From Mycteria americana (taxonomy: Eukaryota > Chordata > Aves > Ciconiiformes > Ciconiidae), in assembly GCF_035582795.1 (NCBI RefSeq), contig NC_134370.1:42395501-42459500 (forward strand): a DNA stretch of 64,000 bases, read 5' to 3'. A program made the position numbers and the translations under genes. The notes under the pieces are model-generated. The model saw only the letters and a program-made list of their open reading frames with translations, was not told where the DNA came from and made no database searches. Shown here in pieces: positions 26,501-39,226 of this stretch (the first letter of the stretch is position 1; each line of letters opens with the position of its first letter).

Positions 26501-26984
26501 CAAAGCAGCTTACAGACGACACATCCAAGCCAGAGCCTGGATTAGAGGTGAAACCAGCTCTGGCCCCAGGGAAATCTCTGCACAGCAGCTCAAGGCGCTC
26601 GCTGGGCAGCTCAGAGAGTGCCCTCATCCCCCCCAAGAGTGCTCGGGCTCCAGATCCCAGCACCATCTTCCTAATGGTGTGTCACCAGCCATTTGGAGTT
26701 CATTACGTTGAATTTTGCAGCATGGAGCAGCTGAGCAAATGCTGCATTTGCCCAGGCACTCACAAAGCCCTTCGGTGCCAGGGCTCAGTCTGCAGCTGAG
26801 GTTGGGAGCGATGACCCAGACACAACTGCACAATTTAGGCAGCACAGGGTCAGGTTCCTCTTCTTTGCATTATTTCAAAGAGGAACTCATCTGTCAATAT
26901 TGCATGCCACATTAGTGCTGCTGCTCAACAATGTCTGCTTTTAAGCTGGTGCTGTACCAGCACCATGTTGTCCCTCTATCAAGA
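23581..26984. other. No recognisable gene; contains the CpG-rich block
   Basis: A 12-base tandem duplication, tcctttggcaag, lies at 24800-24811 and 24812-24823. The CpG-rich block at 25628-25884 is listed separately. No coding exon recognised. Confidence 0.55.
25628..25884. promoter_or_regulatory. Short CpG-rich block (candidate CpG island)
   Basis: I count 21 CpG dinucleotides in 257 bases, against sparse CpG in the surrounding tens of kilobases. The densest part is 25736-25800. GC content is clearly raised. No TATA box or recognisable first exon is attached. It could be a promoter for a noncoding transcript, an enhancer, or a GC-biased remnant. It falls between RNLS (about 6.5 kb away) and the low-coordinate edge. 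Confidence 0.5.
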
Positions 26985-27110
26985 AATGCAGTCACGGTGG
27001 AGGATGGGGATGCCCCAACTTGCCCAGGCACGGTCCTGAGCAACCTGCTGTAGCTGTAGCGTCGGTCCTACTGGGAGCAGGGTCAGGCCAGAGACCTCCA
27101 CACCTTCCTT
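26985..27110 (+). mobile_element. Decayed CR1 3' UTR fragment
   Basis: The phrase cacggtcctgagcaacctgc (27029-27048) followed by gtcaggccagagacctccac (27083-27102) is the typical CR1 end-of-ORF2 and 3' UTR sequence. The terminal ATTCTGTG repeats are no longer recognisable. Confidence 0.8.
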
Positions 27111-30100
27111 CTCAGTCACACATGCCTTCTAGAAGAGCCCAATATGATGATGCTGGCACACCCCAAGGGCAGCAAGATCTCTAGCAAATTGTGGCCTCTG
27201 GGAGACCAGGTCTTGCTCCAGTGGCTTTGGCTGCAGGGATGTTTCAAACTTCAGTGCTATGGAAACCCACCATGTATTTTCAACTGGGCAGCACCTCCAA
27301 TCTGCAGCTGCCTTTTAAAAATTTTAAAAAACCAAACAAACCCAAACTAAAATAACCTCTTAATTTATTTTCCTATGCTTGCACAAAAATATGGCCGAGA
27401 TCCTTGGAGACATGTGGTTTGTGAATCGATGTGAGCTGAGGAGCTGGGTGCCTGTCTCCTCTTCCTAGCTCTTTTTAGAAATGGGCTAAATTCCTACCAA
27501 CTGCACTAAACGCACCAAGAGGTGTGCAGAGGTATAGATCTGGGAGAGTTATTCTAACTAAAAGCCACAATATGCTTCATGCAGGCAGGGTCATAACAAG
27601 ACATCCTCTCTGCAGCCTGGCAGATGCAGCCTTGGTGTGGGTTGGGAAGTGGTTGCCTCCCTGCAGCAAGCATGACATGGGGACATGTCCACTGGACAAG
27701 GCAGAATCCTGGCCTTCAGCTGGGAAGGTGCATATGGGCTTGGGCTACCATATATACCGAGCTTCTCACACAGGAGCTCACCTAGAGCTAGTTTAGCCTA
27801 GAGCTGAACGTTTCCCCCTAAGGCACCACAACTCATGTGATGAGCATCTGCTCCCAACATATTCCTTACCTTGGGAAGGGGGAGGTCTCTGAAGCCCCTG
27901 GAATACAAGACAAGCAGATCTGTCCTTGTTGGGGCTGCAGATGTAAAACTGGGGGTAATGACAACTCTTTAAGCACGTCATTAATAACATGTTTTGGAGT
28001 CAGGCTTTGTGGCTCTGATGGGCTCCCAGCAGAGTCCTGTGGCTTCCTATGACACTTGTTTCTAAAAGGCTTTTATCCACTTCACAGCACTTTTACTCCA
28101 TCTCAGGGATGTGCAAGCAGGGTCAGATGCCAGGAGTGGGTAGAGAGCCAGCAGGGTTGGCTCGTTGCCCACAGGACCCTAACCCCATGCCAGAGGAATG
28201 TCCCTCAGGAGGAGAGGGTGTGCCATGACTTCAAGCCCATCTCTGCCAGGTCCTCCTCCAAAATTCATCATGGCATGGGATATGATGGGTCCGCCTTAGT
28301 ACCCATGACATGGTGGCAACAGTACAGACACTGTGCCACACATCCTGCCCGCTGGGCAGAAAAGCACCAAACATCTCCTTGCCCATACCCAAGATTTCAG
28401 TTGGTACTGCCTCCAAAAACACCTCTGCAAGAGCAGCGCGTGGATGCACATGGTGCTCAGTTCAGGCACCTCTTAGAAGTAAGAAAGGGCTGTGAAGATC
28501 ACCAAGGGCGGTCTGTGAGGGGAAGGGGTGGCAGAGTACAGGGTCCAATGGGTCAGTACAGCATGCTTGGCTTTCTCAGATGCATTTGATTGAGGACCAT
28601 GCAACAGTTGTGACATGAAAATTGCCTTGCATGGTGCTAACAAGGCAAATGTTGAGTGGATCACACCTGGCTGAGACACAGGTCTCACAACACTTCTGTT
28701 AGCAGGAGATGTCAAGGTGTAGTTGTGTCTACCAAGCCTTCCTGCCAACACCTAGCCTGCTATTTGGCCAATAATATAAAATCTTTCCTGGTGAAACACA
28801 CAGCTGAGGCAGCTGTTGGTGGGACAGTAACTAACAAGAAAGGATTGCTGTTAGAGACCCAAAGGTACAGTTAAAGGCTCAGAGTTCAGCAAAATGCAGC
28901 TCATGCAGCTGAATATATTGTAAAAGCAGTGACTGCACTAGGTGCCATGGCCCAGCTCTGCAAAGTAATGTCCACTGGGTGGAAGTTAACACAACTGTGA
29001 GTTAAAAGGCTTTGAGCATTTATGGCCCTGTCTTTCCTTGTGATGAGGAAGACAATAACATCATTGTCTGAGAGCTGAAACACTTTAATTCAACTTTGGG
29101 TGTTAGCTGGGCTCATGACATATAGGAGATCAGACGCAGCCGTCACCCTTGTCTGGGAACCAGGAGATAGGGGTTGTAATTGATAATCTGCCAGTTAATA
29201 AAAAATTACGTCCATCCAGGGAAAAGCCTGGGAAATCAACCAGACAAGTCTCTTCTGTTGCCATCCTTTTGGATACAGTGGCCTTTTTGAAATATCACCA
29301 CTCATTACCCGCCTTGCATGGGAAAGATAATACCATCATCCCCCTGCTCACATCTAGAAAATGAGATATTGCCACAGAAACCCTTAAGTGCCCGCTGTCT
29401 GGAGCACGTCCAGAGGAACATGTCCATGAACTTTTCTACTCCACCTTAAAAAAACAAGTAATTTTTGTTTAAATCATCTTAATCTGTGAGGAAAGAGGCA
29501 TTTTGATAGACTGTCATGATATGGGGAAGGATGGGAGCAATCTGAGACTCACTGTAATTCATGTTCAAAAACCTCTGAATCAAAAATCTCTGAATCGAAA
29601 ATCTCACGATTTGAAAAATCTCTGAATCTGTCATTTGCTTATTATCAGGTATTTTGAGGTCTCATAATGACCAAAGCTCTAAGATTGCTGAAAGGATGGG
29701 GTCAGAGACATCTCCACTTATCTGTCTCTTGTGGTATTGAAGGCTGCTCCTGATACAAGGCCCCTGTGAGAGCATCACGACTCTTCAGAGCATGCCTGTT
29801 TGCCAGGCGGCAAGAGGAATGATACAGCGTTAAGTCAAAGATGCCACATTTTCAGTCTTCTGCATGTCACATGCTTTCAGTATCGATCTTTATTTGGATT
29901 TTTAGTGGTTTGGCTTGCTTCCATTCAAAATTGAAGAAAGGGGAAGGAAGTGCAAATTTTAGTGTGTTTTAATGCAAAATCCATCTTTGAAGAAAGGAGC
30001 AGAAAACAAAGAGTGAAGATGAGGAAAACAGCACAAGCGAAGAGTCTGGAAAGATCCCCTAAAGTTACAGCCTGCTCCTTCACCCCTGCAAGAAAAGGAA

Positions 30101-32429
30101 CCACATCCTTCCCTGCGCACTAAGGCAGAGCTTGGATGAAGGTAGACTGGTGGGATAGGTCCCCAGAAACCATCACCACGGGTCCAGCAACAGTTGACCC
30201 GCCTGCCACGGTGACATCTTCCAGGGGAACCGATAACCCAGCAGAAAACCCTCTTGTATGGTTCAGCATGTTACTCCCTTGGGGACCGACTCCTGCAGGA
30301 CGGCCAGGCCTGGATGGGAGCTGAGGAGCACATATGAAAAATGGGGCTTGGTTGCTTTCATATGCCATCCTCCGCAGGGTACGGATCTTTGATTAAGGTT
30401 TTCCAACACTGCAACATAAAACCTTATTTCAGCTGGGACTTTGGTTGCTTTTGAGCTCATGCTAAATCAAGCCAATACTAAATGCCTCACCAGATTAGAT
30501 TTATTCCATGACCATGTGGCTCTTCGTGGATACCTTGATCCACGGAAGATAGGAGATCACATGCCTTTGTAAAAGATTTGTGCACATACATGACCACCGA
30601 TCTTCCCCATTTCTGCACAACACGCAGTGATTGAAACCTGAGGGTTTGGAGCTGGTTGCTTCAGACACAATAACAACACCTAGTTTTAAACTCGAGGGCT
30701 TCATGGAAAGAAGAAAAAAAATCAATAAAACCACACGGTATCATGAAATATCCTTCAAAGATGTTTTTAAAATTAATTTAAGTTTTAAAGTTCTTAGCAT
30801 CACTTAAAATATTGCATTAGAAATGGTCAAACGCAGCAGTAAATTAGTGTTCAGTTGCTGTGAATACAGGATGTCAGATTTTTGTGAAATGCAGGGGTGT
30901 AAGAAAAAGAGGCTGAATTGTACTTCTCTAATGGTTAAAATTCTGTCTGCTGAAAATAGCATGTTGTTATTTTAAGTGCTGTAGTAGAGAGAGGAACTAA
31001 ACTTGTGACACATGATTTAAGAGGAAGGCCAAGCTAAAATGAAATTTAGAATAAATAAATGATTTCTTGGTTAATTTCTGAGTAATTTCAAAATTGACTT
31101 CACAGAAACGGTTTAGTAGCTTAGAAATACTTGAAACCATGACAGGTAGTGTTTTCAACACAATTATGCTTGCTGTTTATTTTTTTAGTATTTCAAATAA
31201 AATTCCTTGTTCATTCACTCACACGTATATTTATATCCTTCCCTGGACCTGTACCTCTATTTCTACACCTGTTCTGCCAAAATAAAGTATAGAGCTGTCT
31301 AGAACTCACCTCACTTTCAGACTGGCTGTTTACTTTAAATGAGTTTTATGGTGGTGGTGATGTAACCCTAAGCCTGAAATGTCAGCACAGTTTTCTTATT
31401 AACACACTGCCACAGACCATGCTTAGATAAATTCTTTTCCCTCCTTCCTCTTGGCATTTGCCAGGCAAAGCAGCTAAATCACCTTCTGTATTGGCTGCTC
31501 CTACCCCAATTCCTCCACCACCTGGAAGGAGGAAAGGGCTGCTCCTTGTTCAGGGGACCCTGGACCAGCATAGAGCCATGATGCACCGGTGACTCTCTAA
31601 CCTGGCAAATACTGAACTATTTTAAGTGCATCCACGTTCCTGGCCAGTCCGCTTTACTGTGTTATACTCATGTTACAGCCCAGAAGTCAATGTCTATTCC
31701 CAAGATGACTTTGGGATAGCAGCCCCATTGCTGTGGAGTGCTAGAAACACACACACCTTCTCTTTCACCTTCTTTCCATTCTTTCTTTTATGAGCACAGC
31801 TGGGCTGATGCTGCTTAGACCACACACAGGACAGGTACCATGTTTCAAGTGGCACATCATGGCCAGTAACATCATCAAGCTCTTAAATGAGCTCCTCCAG
31901 CAATCTGCAACCAGGGCTCCAGAAAACTGTGGGATAAGAAGTCTGGTCAGCAGATAACTACAATCCCTCACTTAAAGTTGTCCATGCCTGGAGACATGGT
32001 TAGACCTTGAGTCGATATGGTTAGACCTTGCGTAGGCCGTCCAACTTGAGAAGCATAGCAAGGTATGCCCCATCACTGATTCCCCATGGCCAACACAATA
32101 ACCATGACCAGGGCTGATCTGCACCAGAAGAAATGACCACATGAAAGCTCTGTGATCAATTGTGCATGTTCCTTCTGTCACTTCCAGGGCTCCAAATGCT
32201 CAGAGAAGGAGTAAACTCCGCAGCTCCATGGGTTTTTGTGCTGCTTCAAGTCAGGCTCCTCCCCTTGACATACTTTTCATGGGCTGTAAAAGTATCAGGA
32301 GACCTGGCAAGACTGCTGGAGCTCAGTGCCTCTGACTAGAGCCAGAAAAGGCTTTACTTCAAGCAAAGTAACCACTCACAGCACAGATCCTGGAAAATAC
32401 AGTTCAGTTCCATCCCAATAATTATAACA
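27111..32429. other. No recognisable gene downstream of RNLS
   Basis: Intergenic sequence between the RNLS polyadenylation region and the lower repeats. Contains the degenerate 15-mer array at 29567-29628 and the duplication atggttagaccttg at 31996-32009 and 32017-32030. No exon or known repeat family recognised. Confidence 0.55.
29567..29628 (+). repeat. Degenerate 15-17-base tandem array, four units
   Basis: Units are 29567-29581, 29582-29596, 29597-29611 and 29612-29628, with core aaaaatctctgaatc. The third unit is the most diverged (ctcacgatt). Flanks are unique. Confidence 0.85.
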
Positions 32430-32564
32430 GCACACCAACAGATCTTCCTTTATTTATTTTTGCAAGAGAGAGGCCAGTGATGTTAACACTAAACTAGAAT
32501 TCAATCCATCATAGTCAAATTCATCATAAGTCTAGACTAAGTTTAGCAGCTGACTTTGAAATTG
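32430..32564 (-). terminator. RNLS: RNLS 3' UTR and polyadenylation region
   Basis: After the RNLS stop the minus strand runs about 110 nt to two overlapping AATAAA hexamers (plus-strand 32453-32458 and 32449-32454). These are followed by a GT-rich stretch, TGTTGGTGTGCTGTT, around 32425-32439. Hexamer plus downstream GT element is the usual vertebrate cleavage and polyadenylation arrangement, predicting a very short 3' UTR with cleavage near 32430-32440. The site is inferred from motifs. Additional distal sites cannot be excluded. Confidence 0.75.
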
Positions 32565-32759
<195 letters not shown>

Positions 32760-33899
32760 TTATTTACCTGAATTTCATGCCAGAAAAGTCTGTATTCCTG
32801 AGACACATGCCTTCATATGAGGCACCCCTCCCATCCCAGATCGTAGGTCCAAGCATTAATGATCAAAGTACCATAGTAAAATATTTATCTTCTGCAGTTA
32901 AATAATTAGAATAAAGCTTTCCTGTATGTGGAAATTTAGAAACTTTACAGCCCCATCCTATCTTATTCTCAGTCTGTCTCAGCAGAAATTAATTGCCTGA
33001 CCCTGGATAGATGAGGCATGGAGATCTCTAAGCCAAAAGGTATGAAGACACATGATCTCACATCAGCAAAGGTGGGCTTTCAAAAACCCCCAGATATGTA
33101 ACCGTTCAACAAAGGAAAGGGAGCCTGCTGTTTCCAAGAGAGCCTGCAACATGATTGGGTTGCCCAGGTGACCTTCCTGGATGGGAAGTGAGGTGGACTT
33201 CAGATCAACAACTGTCACGATGACCTGCCCATGCTTCATGCTGCTGTGCAAGCGTACATACAGCCTTGGGACAACCCACCCTGACTCTGGCTCTGCTATG
33301 CTGGTCTCCTTTTTCATCTGAGTAGCAAACAATTTTTAGACACTGCTAGAGATACAATCAACACTTTCTCTGTAAGTAGCATGGGATAAGTTCTGAATAC
33401 GGTTGTTTTGATAAATATTTAATGTCATTCTCAATGTATGCATTGTATTAATTTTAAATATAATTTTCCTGGCACTATACCCTCAATTAAACTTGTATCT
33501 GTGGAGTGGCAGGTCTTGAGCAGTTCTGTCTGACATTTCTAAAAGTGAATGGACTTTGCTTTGACCAGTACCTATTAACCTGAAGCTACCTGGAACTCAT
33601 GGTACAGGAGTATTGTACTTTATGACAAACACCAATGCATGTCAAATGGCAGAGTAAAAGCACACAGCATTTGTGTTTTTACCACGCTTGGCTGTGTCAC
33701 ACGTTGTTGTAGCCTGTTTCAAACCTACGTACAAAGGCTGAGTGTCCATGTTGTACTAAATCAGTGCACCCCAGATCAGCACCACTGAATCTCAGAATGG
33801 AGATAAGGCAGCAGCAGCACTGGCCTAAAGGTAAACGTGAGGGCAAGGCAGGATCAGGCAGAAGGGATAAAAAAGATAAGAAGATGCAGGACAGCTTGA

Positions 33900-34090
33900 T
33901 GATGAAGTGATCAGAGGATGAAGGTAGGAAGAAATAGTCCCAGAAAAGGAATGACAAAACAAGACTCATAAGGATGAAATGTTGAAAAAGAGGAAAAAAT
34001 TGAAGAGGAAAATGTTGAAAAAGAGGAAAAGAGGAGAAAGCCAGAGAGAGAGAGGAAAAAAAAAGAGCAGAAGCACAGCAGTAGACCAGC
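33900..34090 (+). repeat. Purine-rich stretch with 33-base duplication
   Basis: Strongly A/G-biased plus strand (pyrimidine-rich in the RNLS transcript sense). atgttgaaaaagaggaaaa occurs at 33979-33997 and 34012-34030, followed by a GA-rich run. It sits directly beside the CR1 insertion site. Confidence 0.8.
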
Positions 34091-34186
34091 AACAGAGATC
34101 AAACCATGGAGATCATAAAGCATGATACAGAGAGTACAATTTTCTTTCGATCATTTCTTGACTTTCTGCCTTTGGTCCAAAGATAT

Positions 34187-35864
34187 CACAGAATCACAGA
34201 ATCGTATAGGTTGGAAAAGACCTTTAAGATCATTGAGTCCAACCATAAACCTAACACTACCAAGACCACCACTACACCATGTCCCTAAGCACCTCATCCA
34301 AACGTCTTTTAAATACCTCCAGGGATGGCGACTCAACCACCTCCCTGGGCAGCCTGTTCCAATGCTTGATAACCCTTTCAGTGAAGAAAAATTTCCTAAT
34401 ATCCAGTCTAAACCTCCCCTGGTGCAACTTGAGGCCATTTCCTCTTGTCCTATCACTTGTTACCTGGGAGAAGAGACCGACCCCCACCTCTCTACAACCT
34501 CCTTTCAGGTAGCTGTAGAGAGCGATAAGGTCTCCCCTCAGCCTCCTTTTCTCCAGGCTAAACAACCCCAGCTCCCTCAGCCGCTCCTCATAAGACTTCT
34601 GCTCCAGACCCTTCACCAGCTTTGTTGCCCTTCTCTGGACTCGCTCCAGCACCCCAATGTCTCTCTTGTAGTGGGGGGCCCAAAACTGAACACAGTATTC
34701 GAGGTGCGGCCGCACCAGTGCCGAGTACAGGGGCACGATCACTTCCCTACTCCTGCTGGCCACGCTATTTTTGATACAAGCCAGGATGCCATTGGCTTTC
34801 TTGGCCACCTGGGCACACTGCTGGCTCATATTCAGGTGGCTGTCAACCAACACCCCCACGTCCTTTTCTGCCTGGCAGCTTTCCAGCCACTCTTCCCCAA
34901 GCCTGTAGCATTGCATGGGGTTGCTGTGGCCCAAGTGCAGGACCTTGCACTTGGCCTTGTTAAACCTCATACAATTGACCTCGGCCCATTGATCCAGCCT
35001 GTCCAGGTCCCTCTGCAGAGCCTTCCTACCCTCCAGCAGACCAACACTCCCACACAACTTGGTGTCATCTGCAAACTTACTGAGGGTGCACTCGATCCCT
35101 TCATCCAGATCATTGATAAAGATATTAAACAGAACTGGCCCCAACACAGAGCCCTGGGGAACACCGCTTGTGACCGGCCGCCAACTGGAGTAAACTCCAT
35201 TCACCACCACTCTTTGGGCCCGGCCATCCAACCAGGTCTTTACCCAGCGAAGAGTACACCCGTCCAAGCCATGAGCAGCCAGTTTCTCCAGGAGAATGCT
35301 GTGGGAAACCGTGTCAAAGGCTTTACTGAAGTCTAGGTAGACAACATCCACAGCCTTTCCCTCATCTACTAGGCAGGTCACCTTGTCATAGAAGGAGATC
35401 AGGTTGGTCAAGCAGGACCTGCCTTTCCTGAACCCATGCTGGCTGGGCTTGATCCCTTGGTTATTTTCTACATGCCGTGTGATAGCACTCAGGATGATCT
35501 GCTCCATCAAATTCCCCGGCACCGAGGTCAGGCTGACAGGCCTGTAGTTCCCTGGGTCCTCCTTCCGGCCCTTCTTGAAGATGGGCGTCACATTAGCTAA
35601 TCTCCAGTCAGCAGGGACCTCCCCAGTTAGCCAGGACTGCTGGTAAATGATGGAAAGGGGCTTGGTGAGCACATCTGCCAGTTCCTTCAGTACTCTCAGG
35701 TGGATCTCATCAGGCCCCATAGACTTGTGAGTGTCTAAGTGGTGCAGCAGGTCACTAACCATTTCCCCCTGGATTATGGGGGCTCCATTCTGGTCCCCGT
35801 CCCTATCTTCCAACTCCGGGGGCTGGGTACCCAGAGAACAATTGGCCCTGCTATTAAAGACTGG
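34187..35864 (-). mobile_element. CR1 LINE, 5'-truncated, open reverse transcriptase
   Basis: This is a non-LTR retrotransposon of the CR1 family, read on the minus strand. The 3' end (low coordinate) is the diagnostic GATTCTGTGATTCTGTG at 34187-34203. Homology to CR1 ORF2 begins near 35864 and runs unbroken to the TAG after DMV at 34272, followed by about 85 nt of 3' UTR. The endonuclease domain, ORF1 and promoter are missing (5' truncation). A perfect 16-base repeat, tttggtccaaagatat, flanks it at 34171-34186 and 35897-35912, with about 32 nt of extra sequence between the CR1 5' end and the upper repeat. It is in sense orientation inside the RNLS intron between exons 6 and 7. The lack of any stop or frameshift suggests a recent insertion. 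Confidence 0.95.
34272..35861 (-). CDS. CR1 ORF2 fragment: reverse transcriptase (5'-truncated)
   Basis: A single open frame (573 codons from the first ATG at 35993, of which roughly the last 529 are CR1) covers the reverse-transcriptase domain and C-terminal region of CR1 ORF2. Visible RT blocks are LDFSKAFD (residues 220-227 of the open frame), [10 protein letters not shown] (277-286), FINDLDEGI (292-300) and the catalytic FADD (307-310), followed by the conserved tail containing [18 protein letters not shown]. The upstream apurinic endonuclease domain is absent, so this copy is not autonomous. The first 44 or so codons are flanking DNA that happens to be open, not CR1. The frame runs in the RNLS sense direction, but no promoter belonging to the element is left. 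Translation is not implied. Confidence 0.9.
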   Translation of the reverse strand, partial: VFNSRANCSLGTQPPELEDRDGDQNGAPIIQGEMVSDLLHHLDTHKSMGPDEIHLRVLKELADVLTKPLSIIYQQSWLTGEVPADWRLANVTPIFKKGRKEDPGNYRPVSLTSVPGNLMEQIILSAITRHVENNQGIKPSQHGFRKGRSCLTNLISFYDKVTCLVDEGKAVDVVYLDFSKAFDTVSHSILLEKLAAHGLDGCTLRWVKTWLDGRAQRVVVNGVYSSWRPVTSGVPQGSVLGPVLFNIFINDLDEGIECTLSKFADDTKLCGSVGLLEGRKALQRDLDRLDQWAEVNCMRFNKAKCKVLHLGHSNPMQCYRLGEEWLESCQAEKDVGVLVDSHLNMSQQCAQVAKKANGILACIKNSVASRSREVIVPLYSALVRPHLEYCVQFWAPHYKRDIGVLERVQRRATKLVKGLEQKSYEERLRELGLFSLEKRRLRGDLIALYSYLKGGCREVGVGLFSQVTSDRTRGNGLKLHQGRFRLDIRKFFFTERVIKHWNRLPREVVESPSLEVFKRRLDEVLRDMV

Positions 35865-36639
35865 TTTGGATATATGTTTTGGATTCAAACATATCTTTTG
35901 GTCCAAAGATATGTTTTGGATTCCTGTGCAGTAAACCGTTACTGTATCCCATCGTGCGACTGCCAGCTTTGGTGAACAAGACCTAAAGTCCAAGGCATCT
36001 TGTTCAGTCCAGGGGATTTTTCCATTGATTCAAATGTACACTCAACTAGCCACTGCCATGCCGTAATCTGCCATTTTCAAGTACAGATCAGCTGCAAAAC
36101 ACCCACATTTATGTTACTGGCTGCATTCTGTGTTACTGGCATGTTAGCATCTCTTTAAAGGAGGTAATTATCCGAAATGAATTTGTAGCCAGTTGCAACC
36201 CGTTCTCCATTATTCAACTTAACAGAAGAGTCTAGCCATGTATGGTAAATCCATCCAGAGATCACCTTTCTCAGACTAATTTTAGGTCAGTACTTAATTT
36301 ATTCCTAAATTTTTCTTACAAATTGAGGTCACTGAGCATAAACAATGAAGAAAGCTTTAGCAGAAAAAGACTTCTTGAGTGTTCTTCCTTCTTGACTATC
36401 CAGTGCTTATTTGATGCTGGCTGTACCAAACAGCTTCTGGTTTGTCATACTGATCACAGGATCAGTATTTTCACATCACAGCCTGCATCTTTTTGCCTGT
36501 GTGGCAAGACTGTGTGCTCAATGTAGTAAAGGCCCTCAATCCAGACATAGTGACTGGGGAAAGGAATGATCCTGCCCCTTCTTCAAGTTCTTCTGAAGGT
36601 GTTGTCCAACATAAATTCCAAATTACCCTCAGCTATATG

Positions 36640-36815
36640 CCACAGCGTGTTGGATCTCCATCCTCAAAGACTTCAAGACTCAGCTAGACAAAGCCATGGT
36701 TGAGGTCACCTAGTGCTGGTGATAGTTCTGCTTTGAGCAACATGTTGGACTAGAGACCTGCAGAGGTCCCTTCTGAGGTCCCCTCTGAAGAGGTTCAATT
36801 TCTATGATTCTGTGT
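36640..36815 (+). mobile_element. Decayed CR1 3' end
   Basis: Features in order are ggatctccatcctcaaagac, agactcagctagacaaagcc, a ttggactagagacctgcaga stretch, and a closing tctatgattctgtg near 36801-36814. This is the CR1 3' UTR with its terminal repeat, antisense to RNLS. Confidence 0.85.
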
Positions 36816-39226
36816 TTTCCCAGTATCCCTTATACATATAAAGTGACTCTGTCAAAGGGATGTGATGGGTTGGGAAGCTGTTGGCTCTGAATGCTAATAG
36901 TGTCTTATCATAATTAAAGCAGGGGATCCAGAATTGCAGCTGTGCTGCTAAGTAGTGTCAGTAGAAGTTTGGAAGTCCTAACCCCTCATCCAACACAGAT
37001 AATTGTAATGTCTGCATTTTAATCCCAGGATTGTGTTTGGCCATGTGAAGGACGTTACAGCCGGATTTAATTAACAAGTAGGATAAATCCCATCTAAAAG
37101 AGTCAGGGGAAAGATGCACCCATCTTACCAGTTCCCTTTGCTTCTGTGGCAACAGCTTATTATAATTGAAAGTAAAGATAGCTTTAAGAGAAAGAGGGAG
37201 CTCTGTCCCAGATATTTAATTTAGGTAGTGATTATTTCATAGGGTGGCAATAGAGATCTCTTTATTGAGATAACAGATCTGACCTACACTGACTTATTTG
37301 CAATCTAAGACATATTGACATTCATCTACCTAATTAAAGACTGGTGATAATTCCTCCTGTGACACAGCCATAAAGCACAAGCAGCTGCTGAAGTCGGTGG
37401 TTTTGGTTAGTAGCAGCATGATCAATAGCAGGCAACAGAGGCAGGAGAAGAAAGTGAGAAGAGCTATAAATTGTACAGTGGTTTGAGAAAATAATACAGC
37501 ATCATCCAGCAGTATAATGTCCGAATGCAATTTTTAAATAGGGGAAACAGGTGATTTAGGAAGACAACGATTTTGAAGCAATTGTGGAAAACAAGAGTTC
37601 AGTCCTACAGTCACTGTTCCAGCTACCTCTAAAAGATGAAGCAATAGATACAAGGTTATAATAAAGCCTGTATGGCCATAATTTTGCCAGGATTCAAAAA
37701 ACATAGTTGTTTGGTAGAATGCAATTGAGACCTTTTTTTTTATTCAGTAGTAAGAAATTAATTGCCATTCTTATCTTTTCCTTTATCCATGTTTTCATGG
37801 TGAAACAAATCAGAATGGGCCATATATGATGCATATCATTGTCACCTTTGTATGTCACCTTTAACACTATGCTAGAAGTGTGTGCAGTGCAAGGAAAAGG
37901 CATACTAAGCCCTTTCCTTGCACACATACACAAAGTAGCTGAATTTGACCAATTTTATGATAGAGCTCTCTGATAGCAGCAGTATCTAGGGTGTATTAAT
38001 TCTGTTTAAAAATACTTCTTACTTTGTTTTGGGAGCCCTTTCCAGAGCTGGTCAACCAAGTGCCTGTCTGTTGGAGATAGATCCAATTCTTCTCCTCCCT
38101 ACCACCTGCAGTTCTTGTGCTCACAAGCAGTTTGAAGCAGAAAGGTAACAGATAGCACAGAAAAAAAGACCAGAAGTTACAACCAGAAAAGGATGCTTTA
38201 ACAGTGACAACTGTAGAGAGATACAAAAAAACCCCTGAACTGATAAAGAGGAACATATAAAACATACCATGATTTATTTATGAGTCATCTGAAACATTAA
38301 AACCTATGTTAAGGTCATTTTTATACAACTGAGAACAAATACTATGCACTGGGAAGTGATTTGCAAACTACCAATACCCAGCTTGCAGAAAAATAAACTT
38401 TGTGCTTTGGACCAGGTTCCTAAATTGGATGCAGATCAAGGGGTATGAGCAGATTTCACAACAGTCATCTACAGTAACTTTTCCAGACTTCATAAAAGGA
38501 AAAATTTTTAGGGGACTGCTTTAAGTAAATATTTTGCATCAACTTCCACATTCAATTTCATCAATGTAATTTAACTTAAGAGGCTTTGGGTAAACATGTA
38601 GATACACTCCAATACTTTAGGAAATTGCCAACAATTTCCTTGGATTTTTAAAAGAAGTCTAAAATATACATATTTTGCTATTATTACCCCTAGGTAGTTT
38701 AGTTTAAAATATTTTTCACATAACATACTGTTGAATTGAACCGGGCCAAATCAAATAATAACAGTTAGTACATCTGAACGCAAGGACTTCTGCTACTCTG
38801 TGGCAGGGTGGGAATTTTGCTAATAATACCACATACTTTTGGATACAGAAGAGACAGATTGAGTCACATTTTTAAATACCAGTGAAAATCCCACCGAAGT
38901 ATGTGGGATTTACCTCCTTCCTGTGCACTGCTCCTGTCCCTGCTTACCAGGAGTGCTGCTTAACTTACTGCTGAGCCAGGTCCACTACATAAAAAGATGA
39001 CTAGAAATGAACTGACTGTTGTTGGCCAGCCTTGGATGCTGCTCATGGCTATGTGGAAGAATGTATTACAGATATCAAGCAACTATCCCCTCCCCTCTTG
39101 CTCCCTGAGGATGAAAACCACTGGATGTCCTGTATGATGTCCCGTTTCTTGCGATACACCGCAAGTCAGTACTACAACATTGCCCCAGCAGCATCCTCCC
39201 AGCTGACTGATCCCACCACAGAGTAC

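Noticed and set aside
34122-35336. A 404-codon plus-strand open frame, the second longest in the window
   Set aside because: It is the exact antisense of the CR1 reverse-transcriptase frame and has no independent protein character.
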